The notes under the pieces are model-generated. The model was not told where the DNA came from. It did not search any database and saw only the letters and a list, made by a program, of their open reading frames with translations. A stretch of DNA of 64,000 nucleotides. Source: Ambrosia x helenae (Eukaryota > Streptophyta > Magnoliopsida > Asterales > Asteraceae). The stretch covers positions 56,597,453 through 56,661,452 of the forward strand of contig CM061233.1 in the NCBI GenBank assembly GCA_030844895.1, in the 5' to 3' direction. Positions 35,729 to 47,568 of the stretch are shown piece after piece (position 1 is the first letter of the stretch; the number at the start of each line of letters is the position of its first letter). The translations under genes and the position numbers were made by a program.

Positions 35729-36949
35729 TGTAACGACCCGACTTATTAATAACCAAATCATTACCGATTGATAATTAATTAAGCATAATAACTCACAAGT
35801 TCAAAAACATACGGTTTTCATTCATGCAATTTCCGTGCGGTTAAGTACAAACATAAGTTCAAAGTTTTAAACAACATTATTTATAAACATCATTTCCTTT
35901 CGTTAAACATCCATCTCTTCCGATACACATGAACTTGTGAGAATCCCACCCCCGATATCATTTGGTTCCTGAAAACATGCTTAAAATACTTTAGCTATAT
36001 ATAAATAGTTAGCGATGCCGATTACACTTTTAATATTAACATGCATCTCGATCATTCAATATGCATTACAAACATATAGTATCACTTTAATAATGATAGA
36101 ATGTTGGTTCTTAAACCCATCCCCGATTCAAGAAACGATTAGAAATAATAGCTTGATGGATCCATCCCTAATAGTTTCTCATATTGAATGACCACTCGAT
36201 TGATACCCGAATAACAACATAAAGTTGAACACATTTGACATGTAACACCTTGAGAATTTGTTTCACTTAGTTACGCCATTAGGCGTGATTAACAAATGAC
36301 GAAACGAATTAAATAATAAAATGAACCTTTTTTGGTTAAAAGAAATAAACGGGATTTGAATGGTAAAAGTAACGAGGATTATGTTTATAGTGGAAAATAA
36401 CCTCGTTAAAATTGTTAACTAAAAAGTAAACTAGATTACCTTGAGAACCTGGCTAATTTAACTTAGTTAGCCAAGTGACATGGGGCATAGTTTGGAAAAC
36501 GAAAACTTTGAGGGACTAGAGTTGCAAGGGCCGGACTTTATTCAATAAAAATACAAAAAAACTAGAGCATTCAACACACACTTGTTGTGTGTCAATATTC
36601 ACGAGAAAGAAAAAGGAGAAGAGAGCTCCAAACCCTAAAAGTTGCAATCTAGTCCAAATCCAAGCATCTGAAGCCCCAAATTCGTGCATGATGATGGGTT
36701 ATTGATCATCTAGTCTTAACAACCCAAGAGGTGACCTTTGATTTCCATTTTATGGAGTTTTTCTATAATAATGAGAATGTTGGTTTTGTGGATTTTGGCA
36801 AAACGTGGGATTATTAGTGAAAAGTGGTTACTCTAGTTTTAGGGACTTCAAATATGTCTAATTTGGATTAGAATAGCAAGGCACATAGTTGTTTGTTATG
36901 TTATGTAAAAGACGAACAAGTGGGTTTTGACCCATGATTGAAACCGACC
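35729..36949. mobile_element. Gypsy-type LTR debris
   Basis: Two stretches start with LTR-like strings: TGTAACGACCCGAC at 35729 and TGTAACACCTTGAG at 36241, the latter immediately after ATTTGACA. The second has a leader with AACCCTAAAAG and a GAGGTGACCTTTGATTTCC element near 36730, as in gypsy LTRs. No internal coding region is seen. Orientation and far ends are uncertain. Confidence 0.4.
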
Positions 36950-38056
36950 AACTTTTTTTTGAAAGGCCAACAAAAATTTTACTCAATATACTAGAACAAA
37001 CAAATTGTTAGACCGAGCCACCAATATTACAATCACCACATTACAAAGTCTACAAACTACGTCACCAAAACGTTAATAGAATTATACCAATTTTCCTATG
37101 AAGGTCCTCCAAACTTACCCCGGTTCTTAACCCAAAGATAACTAAAGCTCTTTCTGTCTTCCATGATTACCACCGTCTGCACAATTGAAAGCATAATTTT
37201 ACGCCATTTCTTCGATCCGTTCAGCCTATTGTGAAGCACCGAAAGGTCCTTCAGTTCTAACACAAACACAACGGATACCCTGCATCAACTTGAAATAAAA
37301 TCCCATATATGTGCCGCTAATCTGCACCAGACAAACAAATGCATTGCAGATTCGACTTCGCCGTTACAAAACCTGCACATAACACTTGGCAACCCCACAT
37401 TCCTTTGCTGTAACTCCTCAGCCATTGGTAGTCTATTTTGGATCAGCCTCCACATTAGGAAAATAACTTTTAAAGGGACCCAATTATTCCAAGAGAAATC
37501 AATGTTCCGATCTTGAAAAAAGGCGTAATGGGCATTTCCAACTTAATGCCGAGTGACTCATACTCCCGTGCAATACCACATATGTTCTTCCAAACAACCG
37601 GAATAAAACTCCGAGCTCTTGAGTTGCCATGAATTCCCCAAATAAACCTTCTCCATAAACTATCCCGTTCATTCTTAAACCGCCACTACCATTTGGCCAA
37701 CATTGCCAAATTCCTCAATTGTAGCGAACCGAAACCCAACCCACCAAATTCTTTTAGCGCCATAGAATGTTTCCAAGAAACCAAATTCATTTTCTTTTTG
37801 TCCGGTGTAGATCCCCACAAAAAATCCTTCTGCAATTTCTCAAGTTTCTGAATTACCCCAATTGGGGCTTTAAACAACGAAAAATAATAAGCGGGTAAAG
37901 CATTCAAAACTGACCTGATTAAAGTGATTCGACCACCAAATGACAAGTTGTTTGCATTCCAAATCCAGAGCCTTTTCTTAAATACTTCCACTACCGGAGT
38001 CCAAATTTTTATTAAGTTCATATTGGCTCCAACTTGTAGATTTGAAAGGAACCACC
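36950..38056 (-). pseudogene. LINE reverse transcriptase, 3' half with poly(A) end
   Basis: The minus-strand frame at 37686-38021 (NLSFGGRITLIRSVLNALP, AYYFSLFKAP, FGGLGFGSLQLRNLAMLAKW) is the C-terminal RT region of plant L1-type LINEs. A broken zf-RVT-like Cys/His region follows to about 37140. The run of T at about 36951-36960 is the poly(A) tail of the minus-strand element. Its 5' continuation is at 48360-48745, on the far side of the CACTA insertion. Confidence 0.8.
38054..38056. repeat. CACTA target-site duplication ACC, left copy
   Basis: ACC directly precedes the terminus CACTTCTAGAAAAA. The same ACC follows the other terminus at 48360-48362. Three bases is the family rule for CACTA elements. 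Confidence 0.75.
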
Positions 38057-38903
38057 CACTTCTAGAAAAAGACCTTTCTTGAGCGCATTACGCGTCAAGA
38101 AAGGGGTCTGATGATACAAAAAAGAGTGTCAATGACGGTAGTGTCATAAATTTAGAATGACACATTTTTGCGTATCATCTGTTTATGACACGCGCTTATG
38201 CCAGTCTTTCTTGACATGCATTTATGACACTTTTTTGACACATTTTAACAACGTATCTATATGACAGAATTTTATGATGTTTATTTTGCTCGTCATAATT
38301 TATTAATCTAAAAAAATCCTGTAAAATTACAGATTTACCCTCCTGGATATACACCCATTTTATTATATTCCGAATCATTAGAAAGCTAATAATAAAATCA
38401 TCATTTCATTATATAATACATATTTATTAAATTACAAACCAATCCGAAACAACATTTAACGTTACAAAAATATTGTATCAACAATACATTGCCTTAAAAC
38501 CGGTTGGGATCACTTGAAAATAAATGTCGCAACATAGCTTGACTATTCTTCACATATGACATCAATATTCCCATCCGCATAATAATCCACTCCTCCGCAA
38601 ACCTATGACAACAATAAAATTAATTCATTAGTCGAGGTCGGCTAATTATTTTACATAAATCATAGCGCATCGCTACGTTAATTGTAGAATTACAAAATAA
38701 ATGTAGCTTCATACCAGCATCGCCTGACCCGTACTCCACCACCACCGCCTGACCCGTACTCCAACAACACCGCCTCCTTTCCCCGTCACCTACAACAACC
38801 ACGCACGACCACCACCATCAACACAGGGCCATTGTTTATTGATCCTGTTCTACAAAAGATGAAAAGTCAGAAATGGACTATCAAAGTATTCCTATTCTAA
38901 TCA

Positions 38904-39070
38904 GTGGAAGAAAATGAATTGCAATTCACCAAGTAAATCATATTCCATTGACCAACTAGTGGTATTACTTCAGAAGAACCATGAAATAGTGGAAGAAATT
39001 GAATTGCAATTCACCAAGTCAATCATATTCCATTGACCAACTAGTGGTTTTACTTCAGAAGAACCATGTT
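38904..39070. repeat. 85-bp tandem duplication
   Basis: Two adjacent copies (38904-38988 and 38989-39070), starting GTGGAAGAAA and containing CATATTCCATTGACCAACTA, differ at only a few positions. They lie inside the CACTA element. Confidence 0.9.
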
Positions 39071-40239
39071 ATTGGAGCTAAAAAAAACGAGTATATAAAA
39101 ATCAATGCAAATCTAATGAGAAACCGCCTACTAAAATTAAAAATTGGAAGTGTGAATTTACAGGTGGTGGTGGAAGAACATGTGCATCAATAGAAGTGAG
39201 TTGTTCTCTCACTCGCATGACAAAATCTTTATCTACAAGTTCATCCTCATTGTATTTGTTACTCTGCATAGTCTAAACAACACCAAAAACAAAAATAAAA
39301 GTAACTAAATTAAGAAAACTATAAAATGTTATCATATGAGGAAAAAAGAACATAGCCTCATAATACATTCCTCCCTATCCCTTGGGCGCTAACATGTTGC
39401 CCTTAGCAGATTGGTAACCTGCTTTTCATCCTCATGTTGACACGGAATGACTTACCGGGTTTGATGGTGGTTCTGGGCAACTGTGAAGAAAAAGATAAAC
39501 CGAAAAAGTTCAACCATGGCAGCTTCACGACCAACAAGGTTCAAAAGTGTAGGCGCTAGGGCAGGGAAAGTGATAAACGGAAAATGTGAAGTAACAACTT
39601 TATTTAAGTTTTCAAAATATATAAATACTAACAGTAGAATCTTCATGTGCACATAAGTAAAATATAGATAGAAATCATAGAATTATGTGATTCAATTTGA
39701 TCAATTGAATCCGTAGCAACAAAGAACAAAAATAGCAACTAGGGCATAAACCTTAACAGGGGCTTCTATTAAAATGTCAAATCTCATGATTCACTCATAG
39801 GACCACATGAAACCATAATCAACTTAGAATGTCGTACCTTAAAATTAGATTACTTGTGATCTGTGCTTCTCAGGTTAGTTTTTGTTTATCTACTTTATAT
39901 ATAAATTATTCATGTTACACAAGGCGTCTTTATATATATAATTTCCAATGGTCTAGTGTGCAAGTGTATGTTACAACTTACAACACATAGCTAACATTTT
40001 AAAACCAGAATACAGATCCTAGAGATACCTCGCTAGTAAGTTCTTGAGAGGCGAGTGACCCTGCATTACGTGCATAAGGTGTGGTGTAAATTCATATTCA
40101 TATTCATGTGATGTTGTATCAATAAACAAATAATCATAAATAATAAACATTCGGGGAATACCTGAATAGGATAAATATTAACTCCAAGTAGTTGACTCAA
40201 CTCAGACGCGCGTCTAGATTTCGGAATGCCTCATCCTAT

Positions 40240-40242
40240 TAC

Positions 40243-40330
<88 letters not shown>
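40240..40330. repeat. (TAA)n microsatellite
   Basis: About thirty ATA/AAT trinucleotide repeats with one interruption (TAAAAATAA near 40281). The poly-Ile open frame across it is a translation of the repeat. Confidence 0.95.
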
Positions 40331-40876
40331 GGAAAACTAGTTAGCATGCCACTTATGTTTTCAATGTATCTGCACGATGCAGCTGGAAGCATACATACTC
40401 ACAATGTAAAGTCCAGAGAACAATTTGATCTGATCATATATCTTGCAATAACTACACATTCAGAAGCAATATACACTTCAAAGAATAAAAACATATACAA
40501 CTTCATCATATCAAATATCCAAATTATAAACTCCAAATCACCATCTAATCAATATTGTCCCCAACTTCATCAAAACTCATCAACAACCCATCTAAAGTTC
40601 AAACTCATAGCCATCAAGTCACAAATTCGCATAAAAAAAGATGCATTCCTTCATAAATTCAAAAAAAAAAAATGAAAAACCCGAGTTTTATTTAATCAGG
40701 TCTTTATAAACTTTAGCATCAAATCCTCATCCAACACAACCTATTTCCATAGTCATATAGAAACGACATAAATCATAAAAATAACGTCATATATATTATA
40801 ATAACCTAATAGAAACTCATAAAAACAAACAACACATGGAACAATAACAACTACATAACTTCAAACTCATCAAAAA

Positions 40877-41531
40877 TGTACGATCGACCAACGGGTCACC
40901 CGACAATCACGAGGTTTATATTCAGAGTGCGGAATCCTCTAAATATATTCTAATAACAAAAACAAACAAGAAACAATGATATACGAGTAATTAACACACA
41001 CAAATGGGTCAAAAGATTAAAGATTTTATCATTAAACAGAGCACGAGTGTTTACAATGATCAAACCAGACCTTTCAGACCAGGGAGGGTGTTTGGAGAGT
41101 TTGTGTGTAGCAAGAACTAATGATTAGGGCAATGATTGGGCCTATTTATACCCCTTATACTCATACACAACAGACCAGGCGATTGGATGGCTATGCCATA
41201 TGCAGATCAGACGATTAGCTAATCGCCTGCATAATATACACGATTATCATCTAATCGCATGAAATGACAGGCGATTTAACTTCTAATCGCCTATTCATGA
41301 AGCCTAATCGTCTGACATCCCCAATCAACCTAAAAACGCTTATAAACATCTCCAAACACCCCGAAACACGTCCAAACAACATATATACTAGCCTAGGGAC
41401 ATCATGCACTAACAGACTCCCCCTTGGACCAGGCTAGTATACGATTACGAACCATAAACCACTAGATTAACCTAGCCAACGACCTATAGAGACCTATCAC
41501 TAGCTAGGGACATACAGATAATGCACTTACA
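40877..41531 (-). mobile_element. 3' LTR of the third Sirevirus
   Basis: Minus-strand ends are TGTAAGTGCATTATCTG and CGATCGTACA. It includes an internal second copy of the LTR start with its polypurine tract (41408-41430). A GGCGATTAG/CTAATCGCC cluster at 41180-41325 lies next to the TATA-like GGTATAAATAGG (41144-41155). The right edge is set by the border of the opposite LTR at 47563 and the AAAAA duplication. Confidence 0.7.
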
Positions 41532-41640
41532 GACTCCCCCTTGGACCTAGCTAGTGATTTACAGACTCACCCAATCATCTAGCTAGCTGGGGACACACAA
41601 GAAGTGCATTTACAGACTCCTCGTTGGACCTAGCTGGTGA
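41404..41640 (-). repeat. Three polypurine-tract/LTR-start units in tandem
   Basis: The unit TGCACT(T)ACAGACTCCCCCTTGGACC occurs at about 41405, 41522 and, with a change (CTCCTCGTTGG), 41597. Each is followed by a related AGCTAGTGAT stretch. On the minus strand each reads as a purine tract followed by TGT, the form of a copia plus-strand priming site. Sireviruses are known for more than one polypurine tract. Confidence 0.6.
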
Positions 41641-42479
41641 TATATGGTCTTCGAGTCTTCAAGTCTTCATGTTCAGCATTCTTCAACTTAGGGTGACACC
41701 GCAGTGTATGACCTCTGAAGACTTGAACATATCAACTGATTTGAGCTTTAGTCGTGGCTTCATAAGATCTCGTCTTGGTCATCGATTTGCTTCGATAACT
41801 TGGGAGGAATCAAGAAATCTCCGCTTTTATGATTGACGATTCTTTGACATGGACGAAGATCAATATCATCTTCACTTTCACTTCTTGATTCTCATCTTCT
41901 TCAGCTTCGATTGCCGGAGCTCTACCACGATCTGGTTTCTCTGAAGATGAAATATCGGGTTCTTGCTATTCAGGATGATTTTGTTGTTCAGGTTCGGGCC
42001 TTATTCAGCTTCAAGCCTTGTCGTTTGAATCATGATATGCACAAACCTTGTGTTGATCCTGCAGAAAAAATTAATAAAAACTGCACACAAACTACAACTT
42101 GTATTAGATACGACAAATAATCCAAACTCAATCAAATTCTTGAAGTTTATCATTTGATAAACTTTCAAGATTTGTCCACTGTGACCACCAATTTGAGAAA
42201 CAAATCATTCTCCCCCTGAACATTTAGATCCTTTCAAATTTCACCCTGAACTCTCACGATTGACACTTTGTGACCCTAAAAGTGATATTTGACCCTTGAA
42301 TTTTGTAAAATTTAGATTTTATTTGTGTTTCGGCTTCAGATCTGAGATTCCAATTAAAGAATTTAGTATTCCAACATCGGTTAATCAAAAATAAATCGAA
42401 AATAAAATCTTTTTGAGTTTTTAATAAATGCTGAAAATTAAAAAAAACGAGATACAGTAAGTAAATATATACAAGCATT
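41641..42479 (-). other. Spacer where ORF3 would be expected
   Basis: No ORF3 residues are seen on either strand. Short open frames here (41624-41836 and 41911-42120 on the plus strand) have no recognised content. The region has CTTCAAGTCTTCATG-like repeats, and AGAAACAAATCATTCTCCCCCTG near 42195 (a purine tract on the minus strand). Confidence 0.4.
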
Positions 42480-43440
42480 TAATTTTATTTTTTTTGTGAT
42501 TTTCCGATAAGAGGATCATATCAGTTTTTGAGAAATCTATTCACACTGTTGAAATTTCAATTTTAAACTTTATAGACTGTGAGACTTGGCAATTACTGAT
42601 ATTGTTGTCCACATAAGCTCACATGCAAACTGTTGTGCAATGCTTTAATATGATACTGATTAAGTGTATTAATAACTAACTTGTCTATGCTTCCCACACA
42701 CATGACATACTCCTGTATCAAGGAATTTGCACAAAGCTTCATTGTAACGCGTGATTATGCCGTAGTTATCCGTATGTTACAAGGTACGAGGCACATAGGT
42801 AGCAAGTCAGCAAATCAATGCTACAAAGCAACATGTGCACTCAACCAGGGTGAGGCTTATATCAATCATGATTTTCATCATATATATGATACGATGCATT
42901 AGATAATCTTTGATCATCGTCATACAATATAAGTTCCTCATTCGGTAACTTGGGATTTGGCATTGTCAGCTCTTTTAAGATACCTTGACTGAATCACGGT
43001 CCGTAAATCAATACGACAGAAGATCAGTCAGGCTACCCCAGATAACTATCAACATAACGACCCGAAACCTCTGATTTTGGCAACCCTATCAAACGAAATT
43101 ACGGTACCAAGACCATATGTCCATGAGGTGTTCATCTACATAGCAAGTAGTTCGTTATGTTTGTATCACTAAGGCACACATTACTAGTCTCACGAAGCCT
43201 ATCAACACATCGCTCAAAGTCATCACATGTCATTTTTATCTTTACAATTCTTTAGAATGTGATAGATTCCCACTGATGTACTATCATCTCCTCTTTTTCT
43301 CCAAGAAAAATCATTTTGGTTTTTTTTTTTTTTTTTTTTGTGTTTTTCTAGAAATTTCTCACCCTAAAATTCAAAAAGTTTAAAGAAATTGAAATCTTTT
43401 TGGATTTTCTGATAGAAAAACGGTTAAACAAAAACTGATT
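42480..43440 (-). other. Conserved non-coding spacer, third copy
   Basis: 42480-43150 matches 22600-23260 and the reverse complement of 7317-7950: ATATCAGTTTTTGAGAAATCT, CATAAGCTCACATGCAAAC, TGACATACTCCTGTATCAAGG, AACGAAATTACGGTACCAAG. A pure T tract (43319-43340) follows. Confidence 0.65.
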
Positions 43441-44165
43441 TGCCAATGTGGTTTACTCAGATTTTCCCAAATGCCTTTTACGTTTCAAATATAATCAAAT
43501 TTAGATTTGTCAAATGATTTGGTAAAATTGTTGGCAATTTGGTAGTCAGTGTCTGGATCCTTAGTGATGGTTATGGAAGTTACAATATTAATAAGAAGAT
43601 GGAGGCGATAAGAAAATGCAAACCGTAGTCAAGCATGTGTGTTGAAGTATCCAAAGACAAACCTGGAAACAGCAGCTCAATGCAGCTACCTGATTCAGCT
43701 TCGCAGGTTGCAGGAAACACATGTGATGACCTTCCAAGAACTGATATCCACCCGTTGCGGATCCAGCTTCAATATTGTAACCACCATTGATAAATTAACT
43801 AAAATCAACGAGATCCAACTTATCGCCATTAGGGTACCATAGACCTTTGGTCGGTAACCCTTTAGATAATGAAGGAACCGTTCTGCAGCAATCACCCAGT
43901 CCACTCTTATTCATTACTGACATCCGTTGTTAAGTTGAAACACTGGGTCTTGAATTATTCTTATCAAGCATTTTCTCTTCTTTCTTCTTTTTCGATAGCA
44001 AATCCCCTCCTTGATTAGCTAAGGTTACATATTCTCCAAAGATATTCTGATCAATTTACTGGAGCAATATGACACCTACTTTGTGCTAAGATGCCCCACT
44101 GTCAACAATCAAATGACTTCTGATAGTTCCTCCTAGAACACCCTGCACACTCATTCAAAGATTAG
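43441..44165 (-). pseudogene. Copia pol remnants (RNase H and protease edge)
   Basis: The left part aligns with the RNase H/C-terminal end of the intact copy (TTTCAAATATAATCAAATTTAG against 23725; TTAGGGTACCATAGACCT against 24188). The right part encodes the DSGA region of the protease on the minus strand near 44095. Integrase and RT are absent, so a deletion of several kilobases joins protease to RNase H. The element cannot supply its own enzymes. Confidence 0.65.
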
Positions 44166-44354
44166 TTCTCGAGGGGGACCCAGGCCTTGACCATCTCTGG
44201 TCGGCCTAGGTCATCAATCATAGGTAGCTCCATCCATCTACCATGAGGGGTAGATGTCTTCTCTTCAACAGCAGTTGATGTAGATGGTGCTAATGAAGCA
44301 GATAAACTCACAGATGGTGCTTCAGCTGCTTTTAGCTTCCAAATCTGGTCATGC

Positions 44355-46285
44355 TTAGACTTTACAGGTCTTTGGTTGACAGATTTGGGGTGGTCCCTGA
44401 TACTTCACCTTTGGGTTAGCCGAAGACTTTGCCCTTTGGTTAGTCTTTGGACCTGCTTTTGGGCCTCCCTTGGGTTTTGCAACCTTGGGTTGGGCCTTTG
44501 AGCTTGATGCCTGGTCAGCTTTAGGCTTTGCACCATCAACAACAACCTTTTGTTTCTTTTTCACATTCTTTGGTGTCACCTGAACTTGTTGTTCAGGTGA
44601 CTTATATCTTTGGTTGTTGTATTTAGGGGGCTTAAGTGCTTTGCCCTTTAATTTTCTCAGATAGGGACAATTAGCAATCAAGTGTCCAACCTCGTTACAT
44701 TCATAGCATGACCTCCACTCTTCATAGTATTGAGGTTCATACCGTGACTGTCTCGAACTAACCTGAGAATATCTAGGGCTACAGCTCCCTTGTGAGCTTC
44801 TAAATCGAGAGGTACTCGGATATGAATCATAATCAGATGATCTTGGTGAAAAATTTCTTTGATGATTTTGAAGAGAATGTCTCATCTGATTAGTACCTTT
44901 CGATTTGATGGGCTTAAGTTCATTGGTCTTCGGACCCTTTTGATTTTTCCCACACCGATTCTTTTGATTCACATGTTTGGTGGGTTTGTGTTCAACATGT
45001 TTCTTCTGATCAACGAGTTTTCTGAGCTGAGCTTTAGTAACTGGAATTTCCTCAAAGATATGTTTAATTAAGGATTGATCAACATTTTTAATAGGAAACT
45101 CTTTATCAGAAAACAATTTGTCAGATCCCACCAACATGTACAGCCCTTCCGTGCCTTCAGCAAACTGAAAGTGCTTCTTTTCCGGTTCAGGTTCACACAA
45201 AATGTGATTTTTAATAGAGCTATGTGAACCTGATTGAGCCTTCTCAGTTTCCTGGGATTCTTTATTAGAATCCTCAATGTCTACCTCCGATAAGGCCTTT
45301 GGTTTCAATTTCTCTTTCTGTCTATTTACAGAACGTTTATTGTAACCAAATCCTTGACTTTCTTTTTGCCGAGACTATTTTTTAAAATCAACATCATTTT
45401 TACTTTGCACAAACTTTGCAAACTGAAAACCATCTAGCTTATGTTGGGCTCTTTCATAATCAGATTTTGTTTGCACTAATTCTTTCTTTATTTCCTCAAG
45501 AGTTTTAGAAAGCTCAGATTTTTCTTTCATTAAAATTTCATTTAAGTTTTTAAACTCCATTTCATTTGCTCTCAAAACTTCATTGATGGTTATGCTATTA
45601 GCAAGATCGCAAGTAAGGGTCTGTTGGTTTTCAAACAGCCTTTTAATCGTACTTTGGAGTTCGGCACAGTTAGAACAGACAAACCTGGATGATCCTTGAG
45701 CAATAGGGTCAGTTCCGTGCTTGATTTGAACTCCAACTTCTGGATTTTGATCATCAGCATCTTCCTCTTCTGATTCATTCCTTTCAGAAGTTGAAGAATT
45801 TGCATCAGTTCTGTTGATTTCTTCACAACTTCGTTCAGGATCTTGTTCACTAGATGATGATTCACTAGATGATGATTCACTATCTGCATCTGTACTCTCT
45901 TCTGAGATTTGAACACTCGCTAACATTTCTCCCGATTCCACAGTCTCTACTCGTTGCACGCAATTTCCCCACTATCACCTCCCATGAATCGTGTCTTCTG
46001 GTCAAAGCCTTTCTTAGCATGCATAGTAAGTACATTCGCAACATCCATGTTTACTGAGACAGAGTGAATTGCAGGAGTAACCGAAACCACAACCGTTTCT
46101 TGATCGTTTTGAACATTGTTAAGTTGTCTCGTTTGATTCGGTGCACTTTGACTGGCATCTGACGTTGATTTCCTCTCCATATGGGCCCACGGATTACATC
46201 CGGAACTCCCCTGTTGTTGTCGTTGTTGGACCGGTTGGGTGGTCATTGAAGACGCGAAAGCCCATGGTTTGGTTGCATTTGCCAT
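44355..46285 (-). pseudogene. Gag of the third Sirevirus, deleted form
   Basis: Starts at 46285 (MANATKPWAFASS). A frameshift near 45950 leads to an acidic Ser-rich part (ESSSSESSSSEQ) with a CSNC pair and coiled-coil-like heptads. After a stop at 45375 comes a basic part with the second-type zinc knuckle CYECNEVGHLIANC near 44700, then Lys/Pro-rich repeats to 44355. The UBN2-like core and first knuckle of the full-length gag were not found, suggesting a deletion after the N-terminal 60-110 residues. Confidence 0.7.
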
Positions 46286-46439
46286 TATGAAAGCCTTGTG
46301 AAAAAGTCAACTCTTGGTCAACAAAAGTCAAACATAGGTCAAAGACGGTTAACACCTATTTTTTTAAGTCAAACTTGGTCAACAAAAGTCAACTTTGGTC
46401 AATGCGAGTCAAACTTAGGTCAATTTTAGGTTCAGTAGA

Positions 46440-46870
46440 CTAACACGTGAGTAGGAAGTCTAATTGCTTGATTATAGGTGATTGGGAATTGTAATTGCTA
46501 GTTTATAGGTGATTGGGATCCTAATCACTAGTTGTTACACGTGATGGGCGCAATTGCTAGTGAACAGATGAGCGATTAGGGTTTTAGGGGCGATTGGGTC
46601 ACACCACGTGATTAGTAGCCAATCACATGCACTATTCACGCGATTGGGCTAATCACCAGTAATATTCAGGAGATTACAAGGCTAATCACTAGTACTATTC
46701 ACGCGATTGGGCTAATCACTAGTATTATTCACGCGATTGGGCTAATCAGTAGTACTATTCACGCGATTGGGCTAATCACTAGTACTGTTCACGCGATTGG
46801 GCTAATCACTAGTACTCTTCACGCGATTGGGCTAATCACTAGTACTTTTCACGTGATTAGGGTTCCTACT
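46440..46870 (-). repeat. GCGATT motif array with 30-bp tandem repeats in the 5' leader
   Basis: Seven to eight 30-bp units (about 46628-46860) each contain GCGATTGGGCTAATCACT, in which GATT and AATC can pair across five bases. Upstream, looser copies (GGTGATTGGGATCCTAATCACTAG) begin near 46470. The array takes the place of the TTCGACC array in the 5' UTR of the other family (31025-31320). Confidence 0.8.
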
Positions 46871-47181
46871 CGCCTGATCTGATCTGCAAGTTCACTTTTG
46901 CTCAAAAACTACCATTTTTGCTTCAAAATCTTATCCAAAACAATGTGTTTAATCCCCAAATGATTAGAAAAGTTTCCAAAACAGTTTTAGAACAAAACCT
47001 AATAAAAAACACACGTTTTCATCCATAAAAACACACTAAGAATTTGAAAATAAGGGTTTTTTTATGAAAAACTCAAAGTTTCAAAGTTCAAACAGATTTT
47101 TGATTAAAATCACAACTTTCACACAAAAACCCACCTGTTTTCACTCATTTTTGTTATCAAAACGCTCGTGATAAGAGCCTC

Positions 47182-47194
47182 GGCTCTGATACCA
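47182..47194 (-). other. Primer-binding site of the third Sirevirus
   Basis: Minus strand reads TGGTATCAGAGCC, complementary to the 3' end of initiator methionine tRNA and identical to the site at 31591-31604. Confidence 0.85.
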
Positions 47195-47196
47195 CT

Positions 47197-47563
47197 TATA
47201 CTCGTACAGCACATTACAGGCGATTGGATGGCTATCCACCATGCAGATCACCTAATCGCCTGCATAAACCACGCGAGTGAACACCAATCACATGTTATTA
47301 CATGCGATTGAACATGTAATCACCTGCTTATATCGCCTAGTCGCATGACAACCCCAATCAACCTAAAAACGCGTATAAACATCTTCAAACACCCCGAAAC
47401 ACGTCCAAATAACATATATAGTGCCTAGGGACATCATGCACTAACAGACTCCCCCTTGGACTAGGCTAGTATACGATTACGAGCCATAAACCACTTGATT
47501 AACCTAGCCAACGACCTATAGAGACCTATCACTAGCTAGGGACATACAGATAATGCACTTACA
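47197..47563 (-). mobile_element. 5' LTR of the third Sirevirus, lacking R/U5
   Basis: Matches 41150-41531 of the 3' LTR (TATACTCGTACAGCAC to TAATGCACTTACA), including the internal second LTR-start unit. The 270-290 bases that should join it to the primer-binding site are missing. Confidence 0.7.
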
Positions 47564-47568
47564 AAAAA

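Larger units (their letters stand above)
38301..40871. other. Left internal part of the CACTA element, no gene seen
   Basis: AT-rich sequence with short unrelated open frames, a tandem duplication (38904-39070) and a TAA microsatellite (40240-40330). Some stretches (38700-38830, CACCACCGCCTGACCCGTACTCC twice in part) look like decayed exon or UTR sequence, but no product can be named. Confidence 0.4.
40877..47563 (-). mobile_element. Third Sirevirus-type copia element, internally deleted
   Basis: Minus-strand element: truncated 5' LTR (47197-47563), primer-binding site, leader with 30-bp repeats, gag, pol remnants, conserved spacer, and 3' LTR (40877-41531). ORF3 is absent. AAAAA lies on both sides (40872-40876 and 47564-47568), consistent with a 5-bp target duplication, though low in complexity. 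It is nested in the CACTA element. Its U3 motif is GCGATTAG/CTAATCGC and not the CGAATG of the other copies. Confidence 0.75.

Noticed and set aside
38860..39080. Exon duplication
   Set aside because: The 85-bp tandem repeat is not a multiple of three and has no open frame across both copies.
46620..46870. CRISPR-like array of 30-bp repeats
   Set aside because: Units are directly adjacent with no unique spacers, and they lie in the leader of a plant retroelement.
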